Source: Isoetes taiwanensis (taxonomy: Eukaryota; Streptophyta; Lycopodiopsida; Isoetales; Isoetaceae). From it: a stretch of 64,000 nucleotides of DNA. Both the position numbers and the translations under genes were made by a program. Below the pieces are notes generated by a model, which was given only the letters and a program-made list of their open reading frames with translations, did not search any database and had not been told where the DNA came from. Positions 1-14,700 of the stretch are shown here, one piece after another. The stretch spans positions 3,479,167-3,543,166 of the forward strand of contig JAJEKV010000059.1 in NCBI GenBank assembly GCA_021234155.1, given 5' to 3'. Each line of letters begins with the position of its first letter. Within the stretch, counting starts at the first letter, position 1.

Positions 1-1189
1 GGGAACCCTGTAAGCATAGTATCTGCAAAAAAACAAGTCCGTGGCCTTTTCAGCATGCATATGCTTTCTAGACAGAAATAATATAAGAGAATCTTACCCT
101 TGGACGAGGATGCAATGCATCAGTTCTTAACTTCCTTTGTACATAGCAGAGTGCCATTGACAAAGCACCAGAAAGAAGTGAGAACGTTTTTTCCCCAACT
201 AGCTTTTCTGTATCTTTTGCAATGAACTCCTTCAGTTTCTCCAGAATCTTCGTGGATGGTTTGCTTTTGCTCTTTAAATCTTCAAAAGAATCATATAAGA
301 ATGCACTGAAGCATTTTCTGCAGTGGTCAGCAAGTGGATGAAAGTAATAAGGTCGAAATAATAAATGGCGTAAAATACCAGGAATTGCAGCCCACAGCAA
401 TTGCCACAATCTCGTTCATATGGTTCAAAAGTGAAATTGCATTCACAAAGGACAGTGTCTGCAATGACAACAAACTGATTGGAAATTATTCAACACGTAA
501 AACGCACGAAATGTTAACACTGCAATTGTAAGGCAAGTCATTTCCGAGTCTTGAGCAAAGGTAAGGTGCTCCAGCAATAAAATATATAACGTTATCAATT
601 ATTCAATCTTTGCATGGATTCCCTAGACATATAGCTCTTGTTGCAGTAAGATCTTGTAATCCATGTACATGGTATGTAAACTGAATTCAATTTTAGTCCT
701 CATATAGGTCCAAGGAGAATCAAACATACAAAATCTTACAAAATAGGAAGCATTTCAAGTTTACTCTCCCAATTTCCTAGGTATCTACACATCCCTAAAT
801 GGATCTTATTCTTACCCAAACCCAAGAGCTTGAAAAACATAGTTAAAAATGAAATATAATACAATACTCGGGATTACAAACAAGAAATCACATACATGTC
901 CCAAAAAAAGTGAAAAATCCATGTTGCTGCAGCCCCAGAAGTAAGGATTCACGTCAATCAAGACCACCACCAAACTTACATCATCTGCATTCGACACAAT
1001 TAGAATCTTGCAGCTCCAAAAAATATTTGGCATTCAGTAAAGAAGAAAGAAAGAAAAATCCGACCACCAAACTTACATCATCTGGATTCGACACAATTAG
1101 AATTTTGCAGCTCCAAAAAATATTTGACATTTGGTAAAGAAGAAAGAATAAGAAACCTTACCTGGGGGAGGATCAGAAGGCACAGCCAT
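1..1189 (-). CDS. TFB4: TFIIH core subunit p34 (TFB4/GTF2H3), 5' part, five exons
   Basis: This gene encodes the p34 subunit of TFIIH, a nuclear complex for transcription initiation and nucleotide excision repair. The exons read on the minus strand are 1162-1189, 896-984, 379-458, 98-305 and 1-22. Every junction has GT-AG ends and all phases agree. The start ATG at 1187-1189 gives MAVPSDPPP and splices to DDVSLVVVLIDVNPYFWG, the conserved opening of the p34 vWA-like fold. Exon 3 carries SLLNHMNEIVAIAVGCNS. Exon 4 carries SLLSGALSMALCYVQR and HPRPR. Exon 5 begins ILCLQGS. About 142 of an expected roughly 300 residues are present; the zinc-binding C-terminus lies left of the window. Part of exon 2 with its splice acceptor is duplicated in intron 1. 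The exon path rests on family knowledge plus visible splice sites, and the identification is strong. Confidence 0.88.
952..1150. repeat. Tandem duplication covering the TFB4 exon 2 acceptor
   Basis: Two direct copies (about 952-1050 and 1056-1150) share the sequence around ACACAATTAGAAT..TTGCAGC and the adjoining exon 2 start. The copy at 896-984 is the complete exon. The copy at 1056-1150 keeps the acceptor and the first codons (DDVSL) but runs into unrelated sequence, so it looks like a decoy acceptor. Confidence 0.8.
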
Positions 1190-4100
1190 TGGAGATACGC
1201 AGCCAACTCCAAAAGCTTTGAAGACTACTACAAATATTGGTTACCCGGAACAGGAACGTCGATCTACAATTTGGAACGTCCACCAACTGAAATTGTTACG
1301 AAGCATAGGAAGCAGAGGAAGGGATGCAAAAGTGCTGCAAGGATCTTATCGGCCATTGCCAACACAGTTCAAGCACCATTACCAAACTCCGTTGAGTGAT
1401 TCGCATTCCTATAAACAGATACAACTGGTTAGTAAGAACTCATCTAGAAAAAACAAGAATAGATAATATCCATACATGGTCTAGGCTTTATCGCCATAGC
1501 TTGGCACAACCGAGGTTTATATTAACGTCTACTAGAGACCGCTTCAGTCTATACGAGACCAAATATACATCAATCATGTCCAGCTAAGGGCGCATTTCCA
1601 GCCACCTAGAGATATTACTTAAGAAAAAGAACTAGCAGAATCACACCAGAAGCCTTTAGCAAGGCAAAAATATGTTTTCAAGCATTAGGCTTTACTTCCA
1701 CGTTTTGAGTTTGGTATTGTGGGAGTAACTTCTCGCAATGGCGTGGACTATGATTTCTGGGACGTATTGTATGCAAAACCGTATATTTTACTGTGTTTGA
1801 GGAGCTTAATTTCATTCAGAGGTCAGATTTGCTATTTTGGTGTGCTTTTTTGGATGGGTTTTTTTTTTGGTATGGTTAGGAAGAAGAAAGGTATTTTACG
1901 TGTTCTTTGGAGCCAGAGTAGGGAATGGATAAGATGTGACGATGTTTCCTATTTGCAGCCATGAACAGATTTGGTGAAGCCATGATTCGGTGGGCTCTAG
2001 CGAGGCTATGATTTGCTGCTTTGCTTGTAGCAGCACAGGCCTGATGGCGATAGGTTTTTTTTTTCCCATTTTTTTTAGGTGACATGATGTTTTTTTAGCA
2101 TGGATTTGTGGTGAAGCAGGTTCCAGAACAGGCAAGAAGAGCGGAAGGGGTGGATGAAGCAGTGGTGGAAAGGCATCTGGGGAGCTGTTGATGGATCAGG
2201 AGCAGATGGATGCCTGCCAGTTGTCACCATTGCGGCACAGGGGAGGGACGATTCCGGCCTATCCAGGATATGCATGGTCTGCGGACCTTTTCTTGAGTCA
2301 CCATGAGGTCCATGGAGACCTTAGGAACTGATCTGAGTAGATGTTGATGGCTTGTCTGTCATCGCTGTTGTGTGCCTCAGTTCTGGTTAATTGTAATTTT
2401 GCCTTGATGCTCTGAAATGGGGATGCTAGGAACCAATTCCGGCAACTAATCCGGCAGCTCCTCTGATTCATGGTTTCCTTGACCAAATCGGCCTATCTTG
2501 TTTGAATTTCGGCGTGATTCCGTGGATCCATACTGGGTTCCTACTCGGTTTCTTGCTTGGGTCTCTGCTCTATTCTGATGTTTTCATTTTTAATGTCATG
2601 GTCATGTGTAAAGGTTTTGAATGTAATGAAAGATAAAATTTAATGTTCATATATTTCAAAGTGTACCTTAGAACGTGGTAGAGGATTTTTTTGTGAAAGA
2701 AATATTGGGCGTTGATTTGGCATGATGCCTGGCATATGCTGGAGATCAATGGTCCGTGTGCAATCCTAAAAACAAAACCCATAAACCCGTGAAATAGAGA
2801 ATTTAATGATCTGTGAGAATTTAATGATTTTCAAGCATTAGGCTTTAGCAACATGTGAGTATCAGGAATTTAGGAATTTAGGGTTGGTGTCATTCGACAG
2901 TGGTAATTGGCAGTGTTTTAGGTATGTATTTGGGGTAAATTATTGTGTACTTGAAGACTAACTTGTATTTGGTGATTTTTTTTTTGTATTTCATCAGAGA
3001 AAACAATATTTCTTGGTTTTGCTTGATGTTCCTTCATTTTTTTGCGTACAAACGCTTGTTACAAATTGAATTGCAGAATCACAATATACATTTTTGAACT
3101 GAAGTACTTGTTGCAAAATAAACCTTGTGACATTAGCGGGTTGGTTGTAGACATTAATAGTTGCATGCATAAGTCATTGAACTCAAACATGTTCTCTGAT
3201 GGCTTTCTTTAGAACAATTTTTTTATCATTGAACCAATTATTCAGTGATGAGGGTGTTTTGAAGAAGTGATTGTTTGTTACGTAGTAAATTGTAAAGGGT
3301 ATCTCAAAGTCCTTCAAAGGTATAATTGATCGCTCAAGGTTATTATTAATTTTTCTGAAGTGTCCACTATTTGAGGGCATGTACGTAGTAAATTGTAAAG
3401 GGTATCTCATAGTCCTTCAAATGTATAATTGATCTCTCAAGGTTATTATTAATTTTTCTGAAGTGTCCACTATTTGAGGGCATGTTAAATCATTTCCTAT
3501 AAGAAACGTAAGGAGCAACATTAGCTCCCTCATAGAACAACAATGTGCAAACAAACATACAGTTCCCTGTTGTAACACTATTGTTGTAAGCAGATCTTAA
3601 TAGTGAATGCGAAAAATGTAGTTAGGATCTCTCTTTTAAACAAGATAGAACGTAACAATAATTGTGGGAATTGACAAGACATACAAAGGTCGTTAATGTG
3701 AAACACGTGGATCACAAGAAGATGGAACACCATGCAACCACATTCAAGCATCCTACTTATCAAGCATCTATACTGTTGCCCATCTATAGTAGATAAAAGT
3801 TGCAACATCTATTTGTCAAATTAATGTTGAAAGTCAACAATGTCAGCTAAGATTTTTTACTCACATATAGTTACAATAACGTGAAATTGGATTTTCATTG
3901 TTATTTAGTTCACAAAACGTTGCATTACTTAAATCAATAAGATGGATACACAAATTGTCAAATTACCCTGGGGTTTCCAGCTTGTGAGTTGTTGCAACTG
4001 ATGTTGTAGAATCACAGAGTCTATCTAAACTGTTGTTGATAAGTTGTATGTCCCATTTATCAAGAGGGTGGGCACAACAGCAGCCCTTTTTGCAATAAAA

Positions 4101-4582
4101 GGAGCCATAGATAGAGCTGGATCTTCTGATAAGGCTGGATCTTCAGCACAACACAGCATGTGAAAAATTTAACTCCCATCTCCACGAGGAAAACAGGTTA
4201 CAAAAAGCACATTACATGTGGATACTATATTAAAATTTCTGAAACGGTGATATAGGCAATGATGGAGTTGCCTCTTTGATTTCAGAGATATCAACAGGGA
4301 GGAGATCTGTGTGAAAAAACAGAATTGTGCACTCAATAACAGGCCTATAGATGCCATATCCTAGACAGTTTCTGCACTTAGACGCAAAGATGGAAACTTC
4401 TAAACCATATCTCTGGAGTCACTATGTACAATTGAATGGTTACTCTCTCAAAATAGACAAATGATCCATCCACAGTTGATGGAGTTACAATGTGCCTCAT
4501 GAATGCTGATAATGTAGCACCAAGATGAGCAAAAACCAAGACACATCCGCAGTATCCAAGGCATTGTCATTGTTGTTGCTAT
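1190..4582. other. Intergenic region, no gene recognised
   Basis: This 3.4-kb AT-rich stretch lies upstream of TFB4 and would hold its promoter. The open frames are short, lack recognisable motifs and overlap on both strands. The one clear structure is a 103-bp tandem repeat at 3280-3485. No RNA gene or transposon end was recognised. Confidence 0.6.
3280..3485. repeat. 103-bp tandem direct repeat, two copies
   Basis: Copies at 3280-3382 and 3383-3485 each begin at a ..ACGTAGTAAATTGTAAAGGG segment and end at TTTGAGGGCATGT. They differ at only a few bases, which suggests a fairly recent local duplication. No coding potential is seen. Confidence 0.85.
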
Positions 4583-4973
4583 CCTCATCAATTTTTTTTT
4601 TTTTTAAGAACGACAATCTATTATCAAGAAAAATCAAGATACATACAAGGGATCTGTGACATAAGACTCAAAACCTAGAGGACGAAATAGTTTACTAAGC
4701 AAAACCATCCATACACAGTATATACTCAATATACTCAAACTCCTTGTGCCACCTTGAGGTGTTTAATGGCCTCATCACAATCAACATATTTTGCCACATC
4801 GAGATGATCATCAACAGGCATCAAATTATCGTGCCATTGAATAGTACGAGGCGGGATAGTCTCATGAGATGATATAACAGACTTCTTTCTCATCGCCTTC
4901 TTCTAATTGACCTGCTGACATGACTCTTTTGCGCACAGAAGCTTAGGAACATCAGCCATAACAACCTCATCAA
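4583..4973 (-). mobile_element. Short poly(A) retroposon with 9-bp target duplication
   Basis: A poly(T) run at 4592-4605 marks the 3' end of a minus-strand retroposed copy filling 4592-4964. It is flanked by perfect CCTCATCAA repeats at 4583-4591 and 4965-4973. This arrangement is typical of target-primed reverse transcription by an L1-type LINE or of a SINE using its machinery. No internal RNA polymerase III promoter or reading frame was recognised, so the source family is undetermined. Confidence 0.7.
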
Positions 4974-5086
4974 TGCTGGCTCCGTCACTACTCTTGGAGA
5001 TAAATCTGTTAACATCATCTTCCTTTTTCTATGCAGAAGCAGTCAAATTGTATTTATTTACAATAACTGTAAGCAAGTGCATGATT

Positions 5087-6470
5087 GGTTGAGTGGGCAA
5101 CTCTTTAGCCTGCTTACAAAGTGCAACTAGTGGAAAATGGCTCTTCCTGATCAGATCCATAAGTTGTGCCATATTAAGGTTCTTGCTCCGGGTTCTCAAA
5201 ATTTTTTGAAACTGGGATTTGGACCCCGTTCATATCCCACCCATTTCTTATCCCAGTGATTAATTTGCCCATGACCTACTTGCCCAACCGATGCACATCT
5301 AAAAGAAATGATGGAAGAGAATATAATGTAGCTGGTCAACCGTTTTGCCTGCTGTAATACAGGGTGTCTTTTTTATTGACACACTCAAAAAAGCATGTCG
5401 CGACACTGGGCTGCACGAGTATTGACTGCCCTTCATTGCCCTTCGAGCTGCCCTTCATTGCCTTTCAAGCTGCACTGCTTCATTGCCCTTCCATAGACCT
5501 TCATCTCCTTTCTAAAAAGATGTTTTTTACATAAAATATGACATAAATAGCACATTAGTAATGCAAAAGAAGATAATATAAATTATTTGGAGAAGATGCT
5601 TATTTGTGTTGGGGATGTCCAAAAACTGGATAGAGCAATTAAAAACACGCTTACAGCATGCCGGCTATTTTTCCTCCAAACTTTGTGAGTACTTATATGA
5701 TGTTATGTGCATGTTGTTTGTGCTTACATTCCTGAGATCGATCCCAGGAGGGGGAGGGGGGGAGAGAGAGAAGGGGGGGTTGAGTGGGCAACTAGTGAGT
5801 ACTTATATGATCGGTTGAGTGGGCAACTCTTTAGCCTGCTTACAAAGTGCAACTAGTGGAAAATGGCTCTTCCTGATCAGATCCATAAGCTGTGCCATAT
5901 TAAGGTTCTTGCTCCGTGTTCTCAAAATTTTTTGAAACTGGGATTTGGACCCCTAAAATATCCCACCCATTTCTTATCCCAGTGATTAATTTGCCCATGA
6001 CCTACTTTCCCAACCAATGCACATCTAAAAGAAATGATGGAAGAGAATATAATGTAGCTGGTCAACCGTTTTGCCTGCTGTAATACAGGACGTCTTTTTA
6101 ATTGACACACTCAAAAAAGCATGTCGCGACACTGGGCTGCACGGGTATTGATAGCCCTTCATTGCCCTTCGAGCTGCCCTTCATTGCCTTTCAAGCTGCA
6201 TTGCTTCATTGCCCTTCCATAGACCTTCATCTCCATTCTAAAAAGATGTTTTTTACATAAAATATGACATAAATAGCACATTAGTAATGCAAAAGAAGAT
6301 AATATAAATTATTTGGAGAAGATGCTTATTTGTGCTGGGGATGTCCAAAAACTGGGTAGATCAATTAAAAACATGCCTACAGCATACCGGCTATTTTTCC
6401 TCCAAACTTTGTGAGTACTTATATGATGTTATATGCATATTGTTTGTGCTTACATTCCTGAGATCGATCC
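5087..6470. repeat. Tandem duplication, 726-bp period
   Basis: Segments 5087-5744 and 5813-6470 are near-identical over about 658 bp. Both start at GGTTGAGTGGGCAACTC and end at TTCCTGAGATCGATCC. They differ by scattered substitutions. The linker 5745-5812 is purine-rich (runs of G and GA). The short open frames starting MLGMSKNW in each copy are duplicated with the repeat and are not taken as genes. The shared end resembles the edge of a repeat family, but no LTR, TIR or coding domain was recognised. Confidence 0.85.
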
Positions 6471-7628
6471 GGGGGGGCAATGACACATCCTTGTGTCCAC
6501 ATCGACTTTGGACCACCAGCCAGTAACCGACATCTTGTGGATGGCCTCTTGCCAACTAGTGGATTCTTCATGCGGGAATCTCCTGATTCTATATAATGGG
6601 AGCATTGTATAGCGTAAGGGGACATCACGGATCTGTCGACCCTAGCCCCAAACCATATGCTTGGACTTTTGGGTGCCTCTATGGTCATTATGATTGGGGC
6701 CACCTATGAATTTGAAATATGAAATATGAGGTTGCATAAGGTTTAAAATAAATCAATGTCCTAATAAGAATGCTTTGACTAAATACAACCTACAACCTAA
6801 TATGGTTATCTTTTCTATTGTATCTATATAATAACTCATTCAATTGTTGTAGAGGCATGGTCTATGGTTGCAGAAACAATCATTTATACATCCATATGAA
6901 ATCCCCTAAGAGCCCCCTTGTTATTGTGCCACATATATGATTAAGGGTGCCTATGATTGGTATATGAAATACAGGGACTCGAACCTCTACCAATCTAATT
7001 CAATGTCCTAAAAAAATGCTTTGATCAATACAACCAATGAGTTAATGTAATTGTTTTCTATTGTGTCTCCCCCCCTCCCCCCCTTTTGAACATAACAACC
7101 CATTCAAGATATGGTCTATGGAATTAGGTATGGTAATTTATACATCCAAATCAAATCCCATAAAGCCTTTGTTATATCCCTTTTTCTTTTTTCTCAAATA
7201 TGGAAACTTTATGATGATTGTGCAAAAAAAGGTGATGATGTGGCAAAAGGACATGGTGCGGTAGCAAAAGAACCCCTTAAGGACTTTTATTACTAGGCAA
7301 CTTTTAGGATATGATACTTGATGACATGGAAAATTTTGGTGACTAGAATACGGTTTTCAACATTTTGAGGAGGTGGCATTATGACATAGATTCAAAACCT
7401 ACATTTTGGCATGCTTTTAAAAATCGTGACTTTTGACTGAAGATCTCCAATGGCATAGCCATATGAATGCACTCGTGTCATGCAGATATGACATATGGCT
7501 CTGAAGGTACAATTCGAGCATAAAAGCCTTGTCACTAGGATTTTTCATCATGCTTTGGCAAAGAACTAGGAAATACAAAGAAAATGGCAAAAACATGGCA
7601 GATTCCTCACATTAGCACAGGTTTGAAT
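6471..7628. other. Non-coding stretch
   Basis: This AT-rich sequence has no recognisable gene. Short frames at 7061-7296 overlap in two registers and contain no motif. The sequence around 6720-6800 and 6960-7030 contains loosely repeated phrases (for example 'AATGTCCTAA..AATGCTTTGA'), suggesting an old duplication. Confidence 0.5.
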
Positions 7629-8152
7629 TTATGAGAAACCGTTTTAATCTACTTTTCTGTTCCAATGATCCAGATGACACAAAAATTCCTACTATCCCCT
7701 CCACTTCCATCATATCAGAAATTGACAGCATTGGCTCCCTTTGAATGCAGTAACTCTTTTTGTGTATGCAGGTCAATTAGTACTTTTAGCAACAGGATTG
7801 GCATGGAGACTTTTTGGAGAACTGTTTTCAAGACTCTTCTTTGGGTTCTTAAACCTGAAAATTTTGACAGTTGCCTTCACTTATTACACTTGTGGAAACT
7901 ATTGAAGATCTTCTACATCAGATGTCAAGTTCTGTGGGATTTTAGTTGCTGCTTACTCTTAACATCATATCCACGGGATTTTTAGGACTACTTCTGCCAC
8001 AAAAACTTGTTTTCATAATTTCCTGTTTACCAGTTCATATTCTCTATTGTTAAGTCTTCATGGGACTTAACCATATTTTGTATGTTTTTCCTTCATTAAT
8101 GAAAAAATCATCTCATACCTTCAAAAAAAAAAAAAAAAAAATTATGAGAAAC
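7629..8152 (+). mobile_element. Truncated retroposon with poly(A) tail and 11-bp target duplication
   Basis: The insert occupies 7640-8141 and ends in an uninterrupted poly(A) run (8123-8141). It is bounded by TTATGAGAAAC at 7629-7639 and 8142-8152. The lack of any recognisable retrotransposon protein fits a 5'-truncated LINE 3' end or a retroposed transcript. The open frame at 7665-7985 has no recognised motif. Confidence 0.72.
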
Positions 8153-8159
8153 TTTTCTT

Positions 8160-11130
<2,971 letters not shown>

Positions 11131-11744
11131 AATAATAGATGTTCCTGTATATACAAAAAATTTCCCCTTAACTTTTCGTATCCTCGTGACAAAATTTCAA
11201 GACAAAACTTTTTACAACGGTAATAGCACATCTCTACATTTTAAATGAGGTGGCATAAGTCCAAATGGATGCTCTTGTTGAGCTCCATATGAAGTTGCTG
11301 TACATTTTATGACAGGGATCCTGAAAGATGGTGCTAAATCTCTTCCAGACACCCAAAAATGGGCTATCTATGCTGTTTTTTTTTTAAATGGAAATTATTG
11401 TTAACTATTCTGCCCAAAAGGCTCATCTGTGAGAGGACACAATAAATGATAGATATTGCTAACAGGTGGATAAAGGCCATTAACAATGATAATGGCAAAT
11501 ATGAGCTTACATTGATTGGCCAAAATGTTGTAAAGAGAGCGTTCTCAAGCCTTCCATGTCAAAATCAGAAGTATTAACTGAAACCTGCATGGTTAGAATG
11601 GAAAAGGATTAGTTTTATAAATGCTGGCATAACTCATATTCGAAATAACAATGGCCAAGTTTTTGTTTTGAGAGACCTATATGCAATAGGATCACGAGCA
11701 TGCTAAATAAGCAAGAGGAAAGAACAGCTAATTCCATGAGCACA
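11131..11744. other. Region downstream of GC1
   Basis: This sequence immediately follows the GC1 stop codon on the minus strand and should contain its 3' UTR. No other gene or RNA was recognised. The short frames here contain no motif. Confidence 0.45.
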
Positions 11745-14700
11745 TTATATGGACGTAGGCAAAGCATCAACCTGAAAAGATAATCATGCAACAAGAGGGA
11801 TCTTGCCACCCGTGCATGTCATTATGTTGTATACTTACTAATAAAAGATCTTCATCAGTTCCAAATGCCTTTCGAGCTTCTTCTAATGCTTCAAGAGAAA
11901 TTTTGCCACTGGCACTGCAGAAATATAGTCTACTTAGCCACCGGGAAAAATAGATTAGCAAAGTTCAAGCTTGATTGACATGATAAGGCATTACCTAGAA
12001 GTATCTGGATCTCTTATTTCAAATTCGTCTGTGTCCAAATCATACCCACATATCACAATGTAATGACCTGTGAAATGACTTGTCTCACTAAATTTCATAA
12101 CTCCGTCAGAAATCCCTGAAATCAGATATTTACCGGTAAAGCCTACATCAATCCCGCAGCATTCAATAAGACACAAATCACCTAGCCATCGATGACTGCA
12201 TTGCAGCAAATAGCAGATATAAGCAAATATGCCATAAATATATGTGTATCACATGAATGATCAGACCTGAGCTTCCTCTTGTCAACTAATGCTATAACAA
12301 GATATTGGCCTGACAACAACAACATGGCTAATTCCTCCCCAGATATGGATCTCCACTGCACAAAGGAAGGAAAGAAACACTGAATAAGCAGAATCTTAAT
12401 TAGTATACAGCCTGAACAACTTTGAAAATCCACTTCTAGAATCTTACACTATATAATACAACCAGATCCACTGAACTACTGAAAATACAGTGAACCAATG
12501 GGCTTTATGTGCTCTAAAAGCGTATTTTTCATACTTTTCAGTTAGCATACCATGACAAACATACAACAAATTCTATGCTTCTTGGGGCAATTTATTTTCC
12601 ACCTCATAATTTGAACAACATACTGTTCTGACATGGATATCTGCTTTACACTATCTACATAGTGAGGACCAAGAAGAAGATATGTTCCTTAGAATTCAAA
12701 ATTAAAGGTCCAATGCGGCTAATTGCACCTATTAGAATTTCCCACCACTGCTAGGCATACCTACATGGCAAGGATACTGATCTAGAAAGTGCACGGATAA
12801 ACTCCATTTTGTTGCGATCTTGTTCAAGCCTGACAGCAGTTGCTCTTAGGAAGGGGGCAAAGCTTTCACCCCACTCTCTATTACACTCTATAAATATCCT
12901 TTTGCTTCTTTCTAATTCAAAAAACCGTCCCAAATTCATTAATTTTCAACTGCCAGCAAATCTACAATTGTCTGCTCCAAACCAAACAAGATGAGCTTGA
13001 TTCTATTATGTAGGGAATATACTTCTATATGTAGCACTCTTATGCAGTTATAACTTTTGGATATTCCCAACAATGACCAATTGTTTACATAGAAAGCTGT
13101 ATACCATGTTCACTTGAATATGATAGAATTATTGGTCAAATAAGCAAATGCGAATGTACTATAAAGTCCAATGCATAAGAGTTTATATTCATCTAGTTTC
13201 AAAAATATCTAGGCCAGTCTCCAGAAGCAAGAAATCGTCTTACAGACTCAACACCATTTGTTATTTTGCAGTGATTGAATTTTCTCCCTAACCAAGTTCA
13301 ACCACTTCCTTGTGTTTCAAAACGACAAACTTTAAAAATGGATGTGAAACATTATTAACAACCATAGACATGCCTTGATATGTCGAGGACCTCTCTAATA
13401 GAATAATGGCGGCAGCCAACCGCAGCTATGCAGATATCTAAATAGCAGTAATTGTGAGAGTCCAAACTTCACCAATGCATTATTTGATGTCAAAACTACA
13501 TCAAACATTGGTAAGCTACTGATCTTCAAATTGGAATCAAGATGGTATATAATTATGATTATATTATGGAACTTAAGCTAATTCAAGCAACAAAAAACTA
13601 CCTGAATCTGTATGCCAACATGGGGAGCTTTTTCAAATAGCATATTCACCCTTTTACCATCCTCTTCCATGTCATCCTGGAATAAAAATCTTAGTTAGAC
13701 AAAGAGAGATGAAGGTCATTGAATTGAATAAAATATATCCACTTAAGCATGCATTCCAAATGTCTGCTATCTAATGCAAATGTTGCATTGTCATCCACAA
13801 TGTTTAAAATGTGAATGACACCCGTTAGCTAATAGATCTAAAAATAGGCTCATGTTAAGGGGGAAATCTTTTATCATGATAAGTGGAACAGAGAGAGACG
13901 AAGGTCATTGAATCAGATAAAGAATATCCATTGCATTCAGAGTGTCTGCTATCTAATGCAAATGCTACATCGTCATCCACCCGTTAGCTAACGGATCCAA
14001 AAATAGGCTCATGTTAAGTGTAGAATCATTTATCATGGCCACTGTCCCCAAATAACAATAGGACATAGCTACCCACTCACTAACATGTGACAAGATGAAA
14101 TATAAGAATTTTAAACTTTTATGGATATGTCAAATGGCAAGATGCCTTTGCCATAGCAATGCTTCAAAAGATATGCTTGCCTTGTAAAAGCTCTCCACGG
14201 CAAGGATTGGATTTGCACCAAGTGTTATCGTCAAGAAGGCTACATCTATTGAAAACTGCCGCAATAAATGAGCCAAATCTACAGTCCATATACTACAAAA
14301 ATACAGATAAAGAGAATGGATCAACACAAATAACAACAAAGATTTTCTAGATCATACAACTTGCCCCATGCACAGAAAACACAGGCTGTTCTATTCTAGA
14401 AATCTGTTATAAATAATCTCCTCAGTAATAAAGACTTGGAAGTAATAAATTGACTTGCTAATACTGAACTAGAACCATAAGAATTGGCACATGGAAAGGT
14501 TGTTAATGCTGCAGAATGTGTGTCTTATTCCAACAAAAATTTGCATGGGATCTTATGCTTCCCATCACGTCTACTATTCCACTTAGAATATCCAAAACTA
14601 TTAGATGCAAACCAACAAATTCTTGATTTACTTTTCTACCTTGTTTACAGGTTTCAAATCCACTACTTTTTCAAGTATGTTTGTCAGATGATATGTTCTC

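Noticed and set aside
3280..3485. CRISPR-like direct repeats
   Set aside because: Only two long, adjacent repeats without spacers, in a plant nuclear context; a simple tandem duplication.
5732..5745. TGAGATCGATCC as a tRNA or SINE B-box
   Set aside because: No matching A-box at the right distance and no cloverleaf could be traced.
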